Assembly: GCA_963995505.1 (NCBI GenBank)
Contig: OZ023180.1
Span: 13,964,689 to 14,028,688 of the forward strand
Direction: 5' to 3'
Length of the DNA stretch: 64,000 nt
From: Hypericum androsaemum
Lineage: Eukaryota; Streptophyta; Magnoliopsida; Malpighiales; Hypericaceae
Shown here in pieces: positions 1 through 11,813 of this stretch. Under the pieces are notes generated by a model. It did not search any database. It worked only from the letters and a program-made list of their open reading frames with translations, and was not told the DNA's origin. Position 1 is the stretch's first letter; each line of letters starts with the position of its first letter. Made by a program: the position numbers and the translations under genes.

Positions 1-841
1 TACGTACTGTTTTTTAAATCCTCTGTTATTCTTCCTTGCTTTATCCGACGTCGTTTTCTCCCCGATCTGTTGCTATTACGTGGAGATTAGGTTGGTTTAA
101 TGACGGCGCTAAGTAAGTTAACTAAGTTACAATAGGTCCGATCTTAGCTTCTTGAACATGCTTAGCTTGGGTTTTAGTACGATTAGTTTAGCAACGATTG
201 GTAGTACGTGGAGAATAAGTTCGCAGTTTATTCTTTTCCCTCCTTGTGTTTCTTTTGATCCGAATAAGATTAGGTCTCCAGAGTGTTCTGATTCTCGAGT
301 GCCTTCGCATGAACCTACTCGAAATTGTGTAGTAAGAGTTTGTTGTTCTGGATTCTTCTCAAGCTTGCTACGTTTTGCTGTAGTGCGATTTAGTTAACTA
401 AGCATCTTCGACTTTCCCACGAACGTGATACAGCTGTGATACCTTAAAATTTGTTTGCAAATTAAGCTCGAGTGGTTTTCATGTTGGGGAATTGGATGTA
501 TCTTTTGTTCGTCATCCTCAGGTTTTGTTTCTCCTAAGCTTTCCGTGATCACGTCTTGCATTTGTTAGTTGAAGCCTTTTGTTGCTGCTGAATGGTTATG
601 GGGAGAATCAAGAAGTTGTTAGTTCTTTTTATGATGGAACTTTTAAATGCTTGTTTATGTGTATACAACATTTGAGCTTAGATTATGCATGCCTCTTTGG
701 GTCACCCATGAAACACGAGGACTCTGCGCAATGTCTCAATTTGTAAGGCTCGGTTTATGGGCATGCTCGGGAAAAGCCTCATGTAAACTGCAGATTGGAT
801 GAGGAGGTCGGCATCTTGATACTCTTTTTTTTTTGTTGCAG
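1..841 (+). other. Intron or 5' UTR upstream of the RING exon
   Basis: No conserved coding segment is visible here; the short open frame at 152-397 has no recognisable domain. The stretch ends in a T-rich tract and AG at 840-841, which is the acceptor of the RING exon. It is therefore read as intron 1, or a 5' UTR intron, of the RING1-type gene. The N-terminal coding exon probably lies before the window. Confidence 0.55.
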
Positions 842-3800
842 ATTTGTTTATGTGGAACTTGCAGACATCCGTAAAGAAGTACAGTGCCCGATATGTCTAG
901 GTAAATGGGAACTGTAATGGGTTATCATTTATTCCTCTTCCGAAAAAGTTCACTCTCTTCATATTAATGGAGATTATTGTGCACTAAGACAATCTAGACA
1001 TATCGGGCATGTATGTTTGGTTAGCTGGCAATTGTCTTTCAGCTAACGAATGATAATACAGTATGCTTGAGTGCAAACTTTTAAAAGAAATTTACTGTTC
1101 TTATCTGTTCATTGCGTTACGAGAGCAATTACCTCTCTTTTCTTCCTGATCTTTCTCACTCTGATTAAACCAACTGCATTCTTCTTCTAAATTATAAGTT
1201 CTTTAATGTTTGTAAGTTGTAATGTCTTCTACAATTTGCTAGGTCCTGGATGCAATCTGGCTTGAATATTGAAATACATTTATTTTTAAGTTTCAACACA
1301 AGCTTAAACTGCATCACTACTTTTCTGAAATAAGATATTATTATAAAAAATGAGATTCACTGGGTCTCCTTTTGCTTCACTATCTTTGAAAAAATCGCTG
1401 AATGCAAATGAATGTGATTGTGTTCCTAGAATCAGACAAGGTGTCTTTTCTACATAAATCAATCACATTTTTCAATATGATCATCGGATTTGGAGAAGAA
1501 AACTACTATATGCTGCTTCTGGAGAAGTATATTTGCCTATGCTCTTTCAAGCCTTGTGCCATATGAAACCCTTGAAGAGGTACTGCAGAATAATTAATGT
1601 TTACGTGTGCATCCTTCATGTTCCACATTTTAAAATTAGAATTTCTCTTTCCTTCATATTCCACATTTCTGTGCATGGAAAAGAGAATGATATTCGATTG
1701 CTAGTCTGGAAGTCATACAAATGTCCAAGTAAGATTGCCAGCTTCAAATGGAGATTTCATGATATCTGCACTAATTGTTTTGAAAAAACCACGTGAGCAT
1801 GTTCCTGCTTCTAATGCTCAACTCAACAAACCTCGTGTTCAATTATGAAAACTGTTCATCTAGTATAATCTATCCACCCTTACAAAAAAAAGTATGATCT
1901 ATCTGGAACGATGTAGGGTTTGTCATCTGCATAGCCACAGACCATAATTATGCATTCTGCGTGTACAGGTATCATAAAGAAAACAAGAACGGTGATGGAA
2001 TGCCTGCATCGTTTTTGCAGGGAATGCATTGACAAATCAATGCGAATGGGGTACGTACTGGTGCTTCTTGCTCGTTCTGTTTCTGTTTTGCTGTGAGACT
2101 ACCTTGAGGATTCCAGATTCACGTCCTGGTCTTGTCTGATATTTTATGTTTTAATACACTGCCTGCATTGCCACCTTATGCTTGATTTCTTATTTCAGGA
2201 ATAATGAGTGCCCTGCTTGTCGCACCCATTGTGCAAGCCGGCGCTCTTTGAGAGATGATCCAAATTATGATGCTTTGATTGCAGCTCTGTATCCAGACAT
2301 TGATAAGTATGAGGAAGAGGTGATCTTTGTATCTCCCATGCACTTGTAATCCTAATATGGTTTTCTTAAAATAACTAGCGGATTTTTTTGGTCCCAGGAA
2401 TTGGCTTTCCACGAGGAAGAACGCACTCGAAATAAGCAGGTTTGTGCGTTATGTATTTTCCTTGGTGATGCACATTTACATAACACCTTTGGTGCAGAAG
2501 GACGCCCTCCGTTTCTGCTTTAAGTTTTCTGTTTTCTTTTTCCTGAAATATATTGAATAATCATGTGTTCTTTTCCAATTTTATGTTGGGCTAGATTCAA
2601 GCTTCAATTGCCCAAATATTCCAGAGGCAATCAGAAGCACTCGCTAGGAGGCGGACAATAGGCAAGGAGACATCGGGACAACTTTCTACAAGACCACAAC
2701 GGCGACCAACTCGGAGGCGAAGTCGAGGTGATTTCCAAGGATCTGAAGAGAATGAGGATGAAAATGATGACAAGGGAGCAAAGGACTCTTCTTCTGCTGA
2801 CGAGCGGTCTACGGAAGGAAGACGGAGACGCAAGAGACGAACAGGAGTTAGGACTTCCCAGCCTTCAACTTCGGCAGATCCTGATGGTGGTTCAGTTGAA
2901 AATGGTCTGGAAGCTGGCAGAGAAAACAGGGGAGTTTCTCCTGGGCTTGCATGGAGTGCAGAAATGCTTGCATGGGGCAGAGGTGGTGCTCGGAGCCACA
3001 CAAGGCATGGGAATTCTAGTGTTGGCAACAACAAGAATTCCCGTAGCACTCGCTTGACCAAGCTGGTAGAGTATCTCAGAAGTGTGGAGGAAAAACATGA
3101 AGAGGTATTTTGGATGCTGTCAAGACTGCCATGCTTTCTAAGTTAGGTTTCAGTTTTATGATGTGTACACCTACCGTAGGATTTAGCAGATCTATTGAGT
3201 GGACTGACAATGAGTAATCTGACTGACTATTAGCATGAGAAATGTGCCAGAGGCCAGCAGTTTAGAGTTTGAGGTCTAAATTCAGGAGCGGGAAGCACAA
3301 AGTTAATTTTCTGTTAGAGGTCTCAGATGTTTATAGCATGCCATCAAATAACAGATGTAATCAACCTATGGTGGTGCGATGCATGTTGCCTCTTTAGGTT
3401 ATTATAGGAAAGCTTTCTCGGTGCATATTGAGACTTTTTGGAATTTGTGTTTGTAGGCTAGCTTCGTGCTTTTCTTTAGTCTGAAACCTATAAAATTCAT
3501 GATTTATTCTTTTAGAACATTTTAGGTAGATTGAAAGAAAAGTTTTGTCTGAGCTAATTCTTTACCCCACTGCACCTTTTGATGGCAATGAAGGTGGCTT
3601 CCCTATGACCAGTTTCTACGCTGAAAAGCAAACTGTAGCAGCTCTTAAATTTTCCAACTAATTTTGAACTTCCTGTTGTTTATTGTGTTATTGATATGGA
3701 ACTGTTTCTTTCCTCTGCAGTTAGATATTCATCTCAAGCTTATTTCCTTGGACCAAAAAGGTTCGCCAAGTTTGCAGCAGCCCTATCTTTGCTGTCGACC

Positions 3801-5207
3801 CAGCTTGTCAATTAAACACCTATGTGAAGTGAGATTCTCCACCACTCTTGATTTTCTGTTATCTTGCCTTGAACAGTTCTGAGCAATTGCTATCTGAGGC
3901 AAAACTCCAAGAAAATGGACATGATGTCGTTATTCTCTTAGAACTTCATGTCTCAGTACCATATTAGTTTGTACCTTGAGTTCTAATATGTATTAGAACG
4001 TATGTTCTTCTGGATAAACTATGTTTAGCTTCCAAATAAGTCTGTGGGTGTTACAGTTACCCGTTACAGCTGAATAGGCACTTATTAGACCGAGCCACTA
4101 TCAGATTCCTTTTATCGTGGTAGTGCAAGGCCTGATGCAGCTTTGTTTCTAAACTTTAGACTTTCTGCAATATAGATTTTAAGATGTGTAGGACAAGAGG
4201 CGGCCATATTTGGATTTTCTATTTTGATGATTTTGGCTGTGGTGAAAGGTATCAAATTACTTCCCCATTGATCCAGCCTGGCCAATGAGATTAATGTTGA
4301 AGGGGATATGACACAATCTGTTGTTCTTAGAGTCATGTTTTCTTTATTTTGGTTGATTAGATAATCTTCTCAACCACATTCAAATTTTGCAATAGGGAAG
4401 ACACTTGCAGCTGCTGTGCCGGAGATAGTGACTTCCATTTATTATAATTTTCTGCTCCTTTGTCTAGATTCTATAAGTTCCTCCCTCTTCTGCTTCTTCA
4501 ACGACTGATGCATCCCTGGATAGATTTAGCCTGATTACAATGAATCTTCCGTATTTATTTTACCTCTTTTGCTGTTGCATGAATGTAAGCTGCTTTGGTT
4601 TAATAACTTTGCTCATTATCTCTCTACTTTTGTTCTAATCTGTGCTGGTAGGGCATTTACTTGAATCCTTTTGCCTAGTGGTTGAAAAATTTGAACAGAC
4701 CATATGATTAGTTCTTTATGCTTTGCATTATACTGTATTATCTGTCTGCAGTATGTGGCTCATCAGACACCTTGGCAAGCTGAAGAAGTTGAAATACTAT
4801 TGATTAAGGGACGACAGAATCCTGATGATGTCCACCTTTCTTGTTCTTCAATGTTAACGGATGAGCTACAGATTCTAAAAGACCAAGAGACTTTGTCAGG
4901 CCTTGCAACGAATTGCACTACAAATAGAGGTCGTCTGGTGAGTTCATAATTGTTGCATATGGTGTCTTAATGCATGTTGGCTTGCACTGATCCATGGCTG
5001 CTTGAAAGACGATGCTGGGTATAAGCTTTCCGTGCATGGACTTAGATATCTAACAGGAACTTGTGCCAAAATTCCAAATCAGTCAAGATGATGTATCTCA
5101 TGCTTATGAAGACTTGGTCAGATTGTTGATGGGTAAACCTTTTGTTTTGTCATTTGGATCTTTGGTTATCGCAGATTCTGGCATACCGGCGGAAGGAGAC
5201 TAGCTAG
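842..5207 (+). CDS. RING1: RING1-type Polycomb E3 ubiquitin ligase (5'-truncated by window)
   Basis: Exons by splice signals: 842-900, 1969-2050, 2199-2319, 2398-2439, 2595-3104, 3721-3828, 4752-4937, 5175-5207, about 380 residues without the N-terminus. The first three exons give a C3HC4 RING finger (CPIC, MECLHRFCREC, NECPAC), followed by SRRSLRDDPNYDALIAALYP and DIDKYEEEELAFHEEE, the signature of plant RING1A/B. A basic, Arg-rich low-complexity middle is encoded by 2595-3104. The C-terminus (LDIHLKLISLDQKG, PYLCCRPSLSIKHLCE, QAEEVEILLIKGR) is the RAWUL ubiquitin-like domain that binds partner Polycomb proteins. In the family this is the catalytic PRC1 subunit that monoubiquitinates histone H2A and represses embryonic and meristem genes in the nucleus. 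The last exon (ILAYRRKETS, stop at 5205) is the least certain; an alternative acceptor exists near 5052. Confidence 0.9.
885..1009. repeat. 16-bp perfect inverted repeat across the RING-exon donor site
   Basis: TGCCCGATATGTCTAG at 885-900 is the last 16 bases of the exon. Its exact reverse complement lies at 994-1009 in the following intron. In RNA this would form a 16-bp stem with a loop of about 93 nt, and pairing can extend by a wobble and one pair into the GT donor (901-902 with 992-993). Confidence 0.9.
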
Positions 5208-5811
5208 TTGAGCTGACTTTATTTGTTCGTTTCCATCCGAAGAAGGTGAACTGCTCATCCCAAGCGTTCGAGTTTCAACTGTTGGGAAAGCGAGCAGTGT
5301 ACATACAAGAGAAGAGGTCACATTTTCTTGTTTACAACCTTTGAGGTTTCTTGTTTTCGTCTAACTGAAATCAAAGCAACCATCACCCAGATTGTCGAGA
5401 GTTGCTTGTGCGGGGGCTCTCTCGGCAGGTTACAACACTTGTTAAAATGTCGAACCGGAGAGCTGCTATTAGCACTTTACCAATTGCCACTGGAAACTGC
5501 CTTTTCTGATGTACAACTTATATCTGGAGTGTCATCTTCTTTGTGATGATATGGTGTGGTAATGATAAGATATCATGTGGTGGTTTGTCCTCGTCCAAGA
5601 AGCTAAAATTTTATTTCCAGCTATTTGTACTGTGTACAGAAATTGCAACTCTACAGAACTACGATGGAGAAGTCTCGTTATTGGATCCCGTGAACATACG
5701 AAACTAGTCCGACTTGGCCCCAATGATCTTTAAAGAGTAGTAGCCCAAATCCCACCATTCTCCCTTGGTGACATTCCGAGGCATTTTTGGGCTTCCGAGA
5801 AAGCGGTCCAT
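5208..5811 (+). other. RING1 3' UTR and intergenic spacer
   Basis: Follows the RING1 stop. It is moderately AT-rich with no conserved protein segment on either strand. The duplicated block shared with 10.49 kb begins at its right edge, near 5812. Confidence 0.6.
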
Positions 5812-6084
5812 GATGGTGTGCTGATCAAGGCGAACATCAAGGGAGCGGGATTCAATTAACCGAGATTGCAAAGATGAAACTTCGCTGTGACCAATAAGGT
5901 AATTGGCGGATGTGTAGCTCATTCCATTCATGTTCTTCTCCTGCCTGCAGCGAGAGGGAAGTTGATTTTTAGTCGAAATGGTAACCTCTAACTAACTTGG
6001 ACACCTCTCCGGTTAACTTGAAGGTACCTAAGAGGGAAAAACAAACTAAAATTGCTAACAGTTGAGAGCAATTCACGGAAGCAG

Positions 6085-6157
6085 CATGCAATCTGCATGT
6101 CCAATGAAGCCAACTTCACTAAAATCTCTCCACTTAGGTCATTTACCCCTATATATA
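6085..6157 (+). promoter_or_regulatory. Core promoter of LTP-like gene A
   Basis: A TATA box (TATATATA, 6150-6157) lies about 70 bp before the start codon. Upstream is the block conserved in all gene copies, GAGCAATTCACGGAA followed by CTGCATGTCCAATGAAG. Copy A has a CATGCA (RY-type) word at 6085-6090; RY words are known in seed-expressed promoters, but expression is not shown by sequence. Confidence 0.6.
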
Positions 6158-6228
6158 CATATCCATCTTGCCCGAACTCGAAACAACAAACACAATAACC
6201 TACATACAAATCCAGCTCAAGTCATATA

Positions 6229-6930
6229 ATGAGGTCTGTTGCTAGTTTCTCCGTGGTACTTACGATGATCACCATCCTCCTTGCTTCAGGAGGAGTGGAT
6301 AGCCTGATGCCCAATGTCTGCGATCCCCAGATGTCCGGATGCGAAATGGTGCAAAACGAATTCTCCTCGTGCTTCGACTTCCTTAACGGCCGCACGGAAG
6401 GGGTCGACGGCAACTGCTGTAGCCTATTGAACAAGCTGAACAGGGCGGTCATGTACGGCGGGGCCGAGTCTTCCACCATATGCTGCTGCATCCAGTCGTT
6501 TGTCGCCAAGGAAGTTTTTGAGACCGAATTCATCTACGAACAGACCTCCAAGCTCCCTTCCATGTGTGGTTCTGAGCTCCCCATCTCCCAGGCTATTATG
6601 AACTGCAACTTTCCCGCAGGAACACCTCATGTACGTTAATTCTCTATTCTAAGCTTAATCTTGTAAATATTGTGGTAACACGTACACGGTAAATCGCGCC
6701 ATAAAAAATTACAAAATGTTGGTTTCTTTCATCTAAATCAAAGAGCTCATTCGGTGAAATAAGTTTGTAGTTAACTATTATGAAATTACTCGCAAAAAGT
6801 AAAAATCTTGTGGTTGCGGCTAGAATTCTCATGGGAACAAACTGAAAGTTTTATAAAAATTACATGGCAACTATAAAATATCTACTAATAATTAATTTGA
6901 AACTATATTTGTATGGAACAGGGCCCTTGA
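6229..6930 (+). CDS. Secreted lipid-transfer-like 8-cysteine protein, copy A
   Basis: Exon 1 is 6229-6630 and exon 2 is 6922-6930 (donor CAT|GTACG, acceptor AACAG|GGC), giving 136 residues ending TPHGP; reading through the intron would end TPHVR. Residues 1 to about 25 are a hydrophobic signal peptide (MRSVASFSVVLTMITILLAS). The mature part carries C-X9-C-X14-CC-X20-CXC-X25-C-X12-C, the eight-cysteine motif of the nsLTP / seed-storage / trypsin-alpha-amylase inhibitor superfamily. Two extra cysteines are present, one near the mature N-terminus and one as the middle residue of CCC. Such proteins are secreted, disulfide-locked helical bundles that bind lipids or act in defence; the exact role here cannot be told. 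Start chosen at the only ATG after the TATA box that opens the signal peptide. Confidence 0.85.
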
Positions 6931-8579
6931 GAGCTCCAACTTGGATAATTGTGGGGAGCGGATGACGCAGCATCAACTAATTAATGAAGATGCTGAGATA
7001 TAACACGCGTTTAATTAATGGTTAAATAACAAGAGACATTTGTCACTACTAATTAATGATAAACTTGAATCCCTAAAAAAAAGAAATTAAAGATAAACTT
7101 GTATGTTATCAGCTACTTACGGTGAAAAAATAATGTTGACCAGCACTATATAATAAAATAATGAAGTTGTAATAAACACACATGCTTCCTACCATTTTTT
7201 GTAATTTTTTTATTTTCTTGGCATTGACGCGATACATATTCCAGGATGAGGCATGCATGTGTATAGTACGAAGACATTATGAGTTATTTTCTGAACAGGC
7301 CGCTAACTACGTTTGATATCGTCCACTGGGTTGTTACTTAATAATTTTACGGTGGTTTTAGTATAATAAGTGAAAATATTTTAATAAAAATTTGTAGGGA
7401 GAAAATGAACTTTAGAGTTTAGAACTCACAAAGTCCCATATGTCAAAAAGGATGATGCAGTGGCAAAAGGCAAGTGGACTCAATGGGTCATTACACAGAG
7501 CACGTACAGCTATAGAGTGATCAATTTTGCACGTACAATTCTTTTTTTTCCCCAAAAAAAAAAGAATATATTTTGAGAAGGAACTTTTAGATGCAGCAAG
7601 TGCGTGTATCAAAGCCAATCGCTCGCCCTTCGACGGTTAAAAGGCAGCCTCGCAAAACGACGAGTTTAAGTGGTTGAGTTGATGCCGCCATGAACAAAGG
7701 GAAGTCAGTTTCCGAAGAAAGCGCCAAATCCATTTTAAAAGTAAAAGGCTACTTCATTTCGCAGCCAACAATTCCCATACGGCCATCGGAAGTTGGCGTA
7801 GACATTCTATAGCAATAACTGCATGATTGGGTAATACACCAATTTGTACACTATTAATTGATAAAATGACTAATAAAAAAAGTTGATAAAATAATTTTCT
7901 CGATTTTTGAATCTCAAACAATTACAGCTATAAATTCGTTCCAAGATTTTATATACACCCTCGTCACACTATAAAATTGGCCATGGTCGAAGTTCTTACT
8001 TTTACCGCTAGGAGAAGGGAATGCCAAAGGTATGTAATGTAATTTATCTGCTATGGGGTATGGACGGGCGGTATCTTAGAAGTTTATATTGTAATAATCT
8101 ATCCTTATGTAATTCCTTCTTAAGCATATACTTGGATGGTTATCTGACGTATAATTTCAAAGCAGACTAAAATTTACATACTCATTATTTTTAAAATTTT
8201 GAATTAAATATAATATTCTAATAGAGACATGGCTCCAAAAGACCATGGCCATATTGCGCTTAGCGGAATATCCAAACAAAAAAAAAGTATGAGACATCTC
8301 ATACGCTTCTCCAATTTATTTAGGACACCTTGCCATCAATCAATTCTAGCTCAAATGGTTTTAAAAAAAGGGTAGAATTGAGTTTAGAGTGACTAGGACA
8401 ATGTGTAACAAATTCTACTTATTCTGCTTTCTTTCACGGGCACCATCGTATGTGTCCCTCCTTCCATCAGCGGGAAGGGCCAGCGGTGACGGTGGTACCT
8501 AGATGGCGCTACGCAAGGCGACGACGGGAATCTATTGCAAATAAGGAGCTAATCTCTAATCTTTTAGAAATGGGAGTGA
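6931..8579 (+). other. 3' UTR and AT-rich spacer after copy A
   Basis: Holds the gene A 3' UTR and the rest of duplication unit 1, mostly AT-rich. No conserved coding segment was found. The last part (8361-8579) is unique and precedes the LINE relic. Confidence 0.6.
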
Positions 8580-10460
8580 TGTAGGTACATGATAAGTACT
8601 TTGTTTCCCTCCTTATGGAGGAAATCTAAAAAAGATGAACTTGGTTTCATTTTTGAGAGAATTATGAGAAAGACTTTAAATTGGAAGCAAAACTTACTTA
8701 CCAGGAAGTCTCTCGTATCTCAAAACTACTCCAGGTCAAGTACGTTTAATCTTGGAGTTCTCTCAAGATGTGTGCCAGAAAAGAAGTTACACATTGTTAG
8801 TATGGATAGTACCAATCAAATAATTTAAGACTTTTTTATAAAAAAAATATTATTTACAAGGTTTCACATAAACTATTGGGTGGTTTAGGTTTTAAGGATT
8901 TGAGGCTATTCAATATGGCTCTTTTAGCAAAACAAGTCTGGAGAATTTATACTAATCCTAATTCCTATGCACTAGAACTTATAAAGGTATTTACTTTCCT
9001 AATGGCGATTTATTAAGTGCTACTAAGGGCAGTAGGTCTTTCTGAATTTGGAATAGTTTGTTGGCTGATATGGAGTCAATCTCTTCTGGTCTATTGTGTA
9101 GGTCTGGGAATGGTTTGGGTATCCATATTTGGGGTGATCCCTGGATTTCCACTCTCCCAGGTCATAGGTTCCTTGATGCTTCTCCTCTTCCTAGACTTGT
9201 GGAGTTTGTTTCTGACTTAATATGTATTGATTCCAACTCTTGGAAATGCGATTTGCTGCAACCTCTCTTCTCTCCTGTTGAGATCGCTGAAATTGCTAAA
9301 ATTCATGTTAGTGCCAAAAACAATACTGATAAAATTGTGTGAAAATTCTCCAATGATGGTAACTGTACCGTTAAGATGGGTTATTATATGCTCAAGAAAC
9401 ATCATATGCATTTACTCCAGGGCAATCATGCTCGTTCTAGTAATACTACTTTTGACCCCAGAATATGGTCTAAACTCTAGAAAATTCCAGCTGCTCCAAA
9501 AGTTAAAAACTGTATGTGGCGTTTAGCTAGGAATGAGATTCCTAATGCTGCGAAGCTTTTTAGAAGACATTTGCAATCTTCCGCCTTTTTACAAGACATT
9601 TGCACTCTTCTGTCCTTATAATGAATATTTTTTGGCGGAGGAATCTACCTTTCATTTATTATTCGAATGCTCTCATACTAGGACGACTTGGTCTCAATTG
9701 TAGTGTTTCATTAGTTTGTTCCCTTCTATTTGCAACTGGCTATTTTCACTGCTGCATAATCTTGCTTCTAAGGATATGATCTCTTTTTTAGCCCTTTATA
9801 CTTGCTTGTGTATTTGAAACTGTAGAAATAAATATATCTTTGAGGGTACGCAAATTGATCCCTATCTTACTGCTAAACATGCTTCTGATTTATGCTATGA
9901 ATATCTGCAGGTCACTAAACCCCAGCCTGTTTTTGATTTTGTTGTTCCGCAAACTTCAGGGTGTGCTCTTGAGGAGGATGTTTTGAAGTTCAACTGTGAT
10001 GCGTCATGAATTCAAGGTTAGTCTCTCTCTGGGATTGGTGCAGTCGTGAGGAATTCAGAAGGCCTCCTGGTGCGAGGTCAGATTTGCCGTGTTTATGCCA
10101 AGACTCCATTGGAAGCTGAGTTGAAGGCGATTAAGCTTGCTTAATCCTTGGTTGCTTAATTTAGCAAGGATTCCAGATCCGTCATCGAGCCAGACTCTCA
10201 TCTTTTTGTCCTCCTCTTGTGCAATCCAATGCCACAAATTGATTAGGACGTGGAGCTCCTTGTGATGGATCTTAGGCAATATTTATCTTCTATAACCTTT
10301 TGTTCTCTCTTAGATGTTTCTAGAACCCAAAATGTTGTTGCTGATTGGATTTGTAGGCAGTGTAGGTTAGATCTTCTTCTGTTTGATTGGGTGGTTAATC
10401 ACCCTCCAGACCTGGCTCTACTGTTAACTTTTGATTATGTTTTTTAATACTACAACTATG
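8580..10460 (+). mobile_element. Degenerate LINE (ORF2 C-terminal half with RNase H)
   Basis: Across frames the plus strand reads as the C-terminal end of a plant L1-type ORF2: GGLGFKDLRLFNMALLAKQ (near 8877), IHIWGDPWIS (near 9124), then a zf-RVT-like stretch (W.LPAAPKVKNCMWRLARNEIPN-like, near 9480-9550), and an RNase H remnant (FNCDAS, GIGAVVRNSEG near 9990-10060; DVSRTQNVVADWICRQ near 10313). Frame changes and stops interrupt it several times. The catalytic RT part is missing, as expected for a 5'-truncated old copy. No clear poly(A) or target-site duplication was found. It lies between the two duplicated lipid-transfer-like units. Confidence 0.75.
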
Positions 10461-10704
10461 CATCTTTTAAGAAAAATTAGATTTGTTCGGGGTGTGTTGG
10501 TTCAGGCGAACGTCAAGAGAGCGCGGGATTCAATTAACCGATATTGCGAAGACGAAATTTTGCCGGAACCATTAAGATACTAGACGGATGTGTATTGCAG
10601 GTATCCCATTCCATTCATGTTCTTCGCCTGCCTGCATCCAGAGGGAAGTTGATTTTGAGTCGAAATGGTAACCTCTAACTAAATTGGACACGCCTCCAGT
10701 TAAC

Positions 10705-11549
10705 TTTTTTTTTTTAGGCGAAAAGAAACTTTATTACTCAAAGAAACGAAAAAGTTACAGGAAGGGAAAAAGAAAACAGGAGAGAAGTTAACACAAAAGG
10801 CCGAATAGAAAACCGCAAAACAGCAAGCCTATCGCCATAAAGAAGAACTCGACCCTACAAACTTGAGGGATAGCGAGGCCGATGAAGGAAACAATGATCT
10901 AAAGCGATCAAACGCGGCGCATCAAAAGTCCACCTCATACTCCAGCCAACGTAGATCCTTACTGGCATAGGTAGTCCCAGCCTGCTTCCGCGCTTGAAAG
11001 CGAGTGTTCTTGGCAGGTGGTAAAGTTGATTCTTCCATGTCCGGCTGAGAATCCACCTCGTCCGCCCAATTGTTCTTTATCTTCTTCGTAATCGAACCCA
11101 TGAACTTCAGCGAGTCCGGAAGATCATCGTTGTTAGAAAAAACAACAACCCCATTGCCCTCTTGACCTGGGATAGGCATGGGATCTGTAGTAGGTAAAGC
11201 AGAGGCGCTGCCCAAAATAGATGTGGACGGTCCCGTTATTATTGGGGTTCCCTTGCCAAGGAAACCCGGTTTCAAACCTTTATGCTTGGAGCCCTTTGAA
11301 CCGAATGAGCTAGTAGGTAAAATCCCGCCCGCTGCAACATATGCTGCCTTCCTAGCTTCAACTATTGCCAAATCCTCAGGAGACAGTGATGCCAATAACT
11401 CAGCCGAGGAAGGGCCATTCTTGCGCCCCTTTTTCTTGCCCGATGATGACCTAGGCTTAGAACCCGATGAGTCAGTCACATGTGAAGCTGGCGTCAACGG
11501 CTCTATTATAATCGGGCCTAAAGATACCTGACCTGTATCTTGGGAGGGC
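10705..11549 (-). mobile_element. Poly(A)-tailed retroposon (LINE-type) with 19-bp target-site duplication
   Basis: GACACGCCTCCAGTTAACT occurs at 10686-10704 and again at 11550-11568. Between them the minus strand ends in an A-run (plus-strand T-run at 10705) preceded by AATAAAGTTTC, as in plant LINE tails. Orientation is therefore minus. The insertion interrupts the distal promoter of gene B. No reverse transcriptase is encoded, so it is a 5'-truncated or non-autonomous LINE, or a retro-copied transcript. Confidence 0.85.
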
Positions 11550-11551
11550 GA
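10922..11551 (-). CDS. Open frame inside the retroposon, unknown product
   Basis: About 209 codons are open up to the 5' junction and end WLEYEVDF. The frame has no ATG at its left limit (it runs into the target-site duplication), so it is 5'-truncated. The product is Ser/Gly/Lys-rich with a low-complexity N-terminal half and a KNNWADEVDSQPDMEEST segment. I recognise no domain. It could be the C-terminal part of a LINE ORF1-like protein or of a retro-copied host message. Confidence 0.35.
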   Translation of the reverse strand, partial: SPSQDTGQVSLGPIIIEPLTPASHVTDSSGSKPRSSSGKKKGRKNGPSSAELLASLSPEDLAIVEARKAAYVAAGGILPTSSFGSKGSKHKGLKPGFLGKGTPIITGPSTSILGSASALPTTDPMPIPGQEGNGVVVFSNNDDLPDSLKFMGSITKKIKNNWADEVDSQPDMEESTLPPAKNTRFQARKQAGTTYASKDLRWLEYEVDF

Positions 11552-11721
11552 CACGCCTCCAGTTAACTTAAAGGTACGTAAGAGGAAAAAACAAACTAAA
11601 ATGCTAACAGTTTAGAGCAATTCACGGAATCAAGCAGCATGAAATTTGCATGTCCATTGAAGCCAACTTCACTAAAAACTCTCCACTTAGGTGCTCCAAT
11701 GAGCTAGCCACCCTTTACCCC

Positions 11722-11729
11722 TATAAATA
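11722..11729 (+). promoter_or_regulatory. TATA box of LTP-like gene B
   Basis: TATAAATA lies 85 bp before the gene B start codon, at the place of the TATA box in copy A. The conserved proximal block (GAGCAATTCACGGAATCAAG) is at about 11614-11635. Confidence 0.6.
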
Positions 11730-11813
11730 CATATCCACCTTGCCCGAACTCGAAACATCAAACACAATAACATATAGTAGAACTACATACGAATCCAGCT
11801 CAAAAGTCATATA

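Larger units (their letters stand above)
5812..8360. repeat. Segmental duplication unit 1 (with LTP-like gene A)
   Basis: The stretch matches 10490-13930 over promoter, coding exon, intron, 3' exon and downstream spacer. Matching landmarks are the GGGATTCAATTAACCGA block (5848 and 10530 areas), the coding region, the downstream AGTCAGTTTCCGAAGAAAGC block (7711 and 13267) and TAGGACACC(T/C)TGCCATCAAT (8321 and 13893). Edges are approximate because the copies have diverged with small indels. Confidence 0.8.

Noticed and set aside
152..397. 81-codon frame as N-terminal exon of RING1
   Set aside because: No acidic N-terminal composition typical of the family and no fitting splice junction to 842.
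4938..5174. Extra RING1 exon starting near 5053 (ELVPKFQISQDD)
   Set aside because: The frame after it does not resemble the family C-terminus, while 5175-5207 gives ILAYRRK directly after the conserved part; kept only as an alternative.
11178..11531. Plus-strand frame of 117 codons over the retroposon
   Set aside because: Antisense shadow of the minus-strand frame, which agrees with the A-tail orientation.
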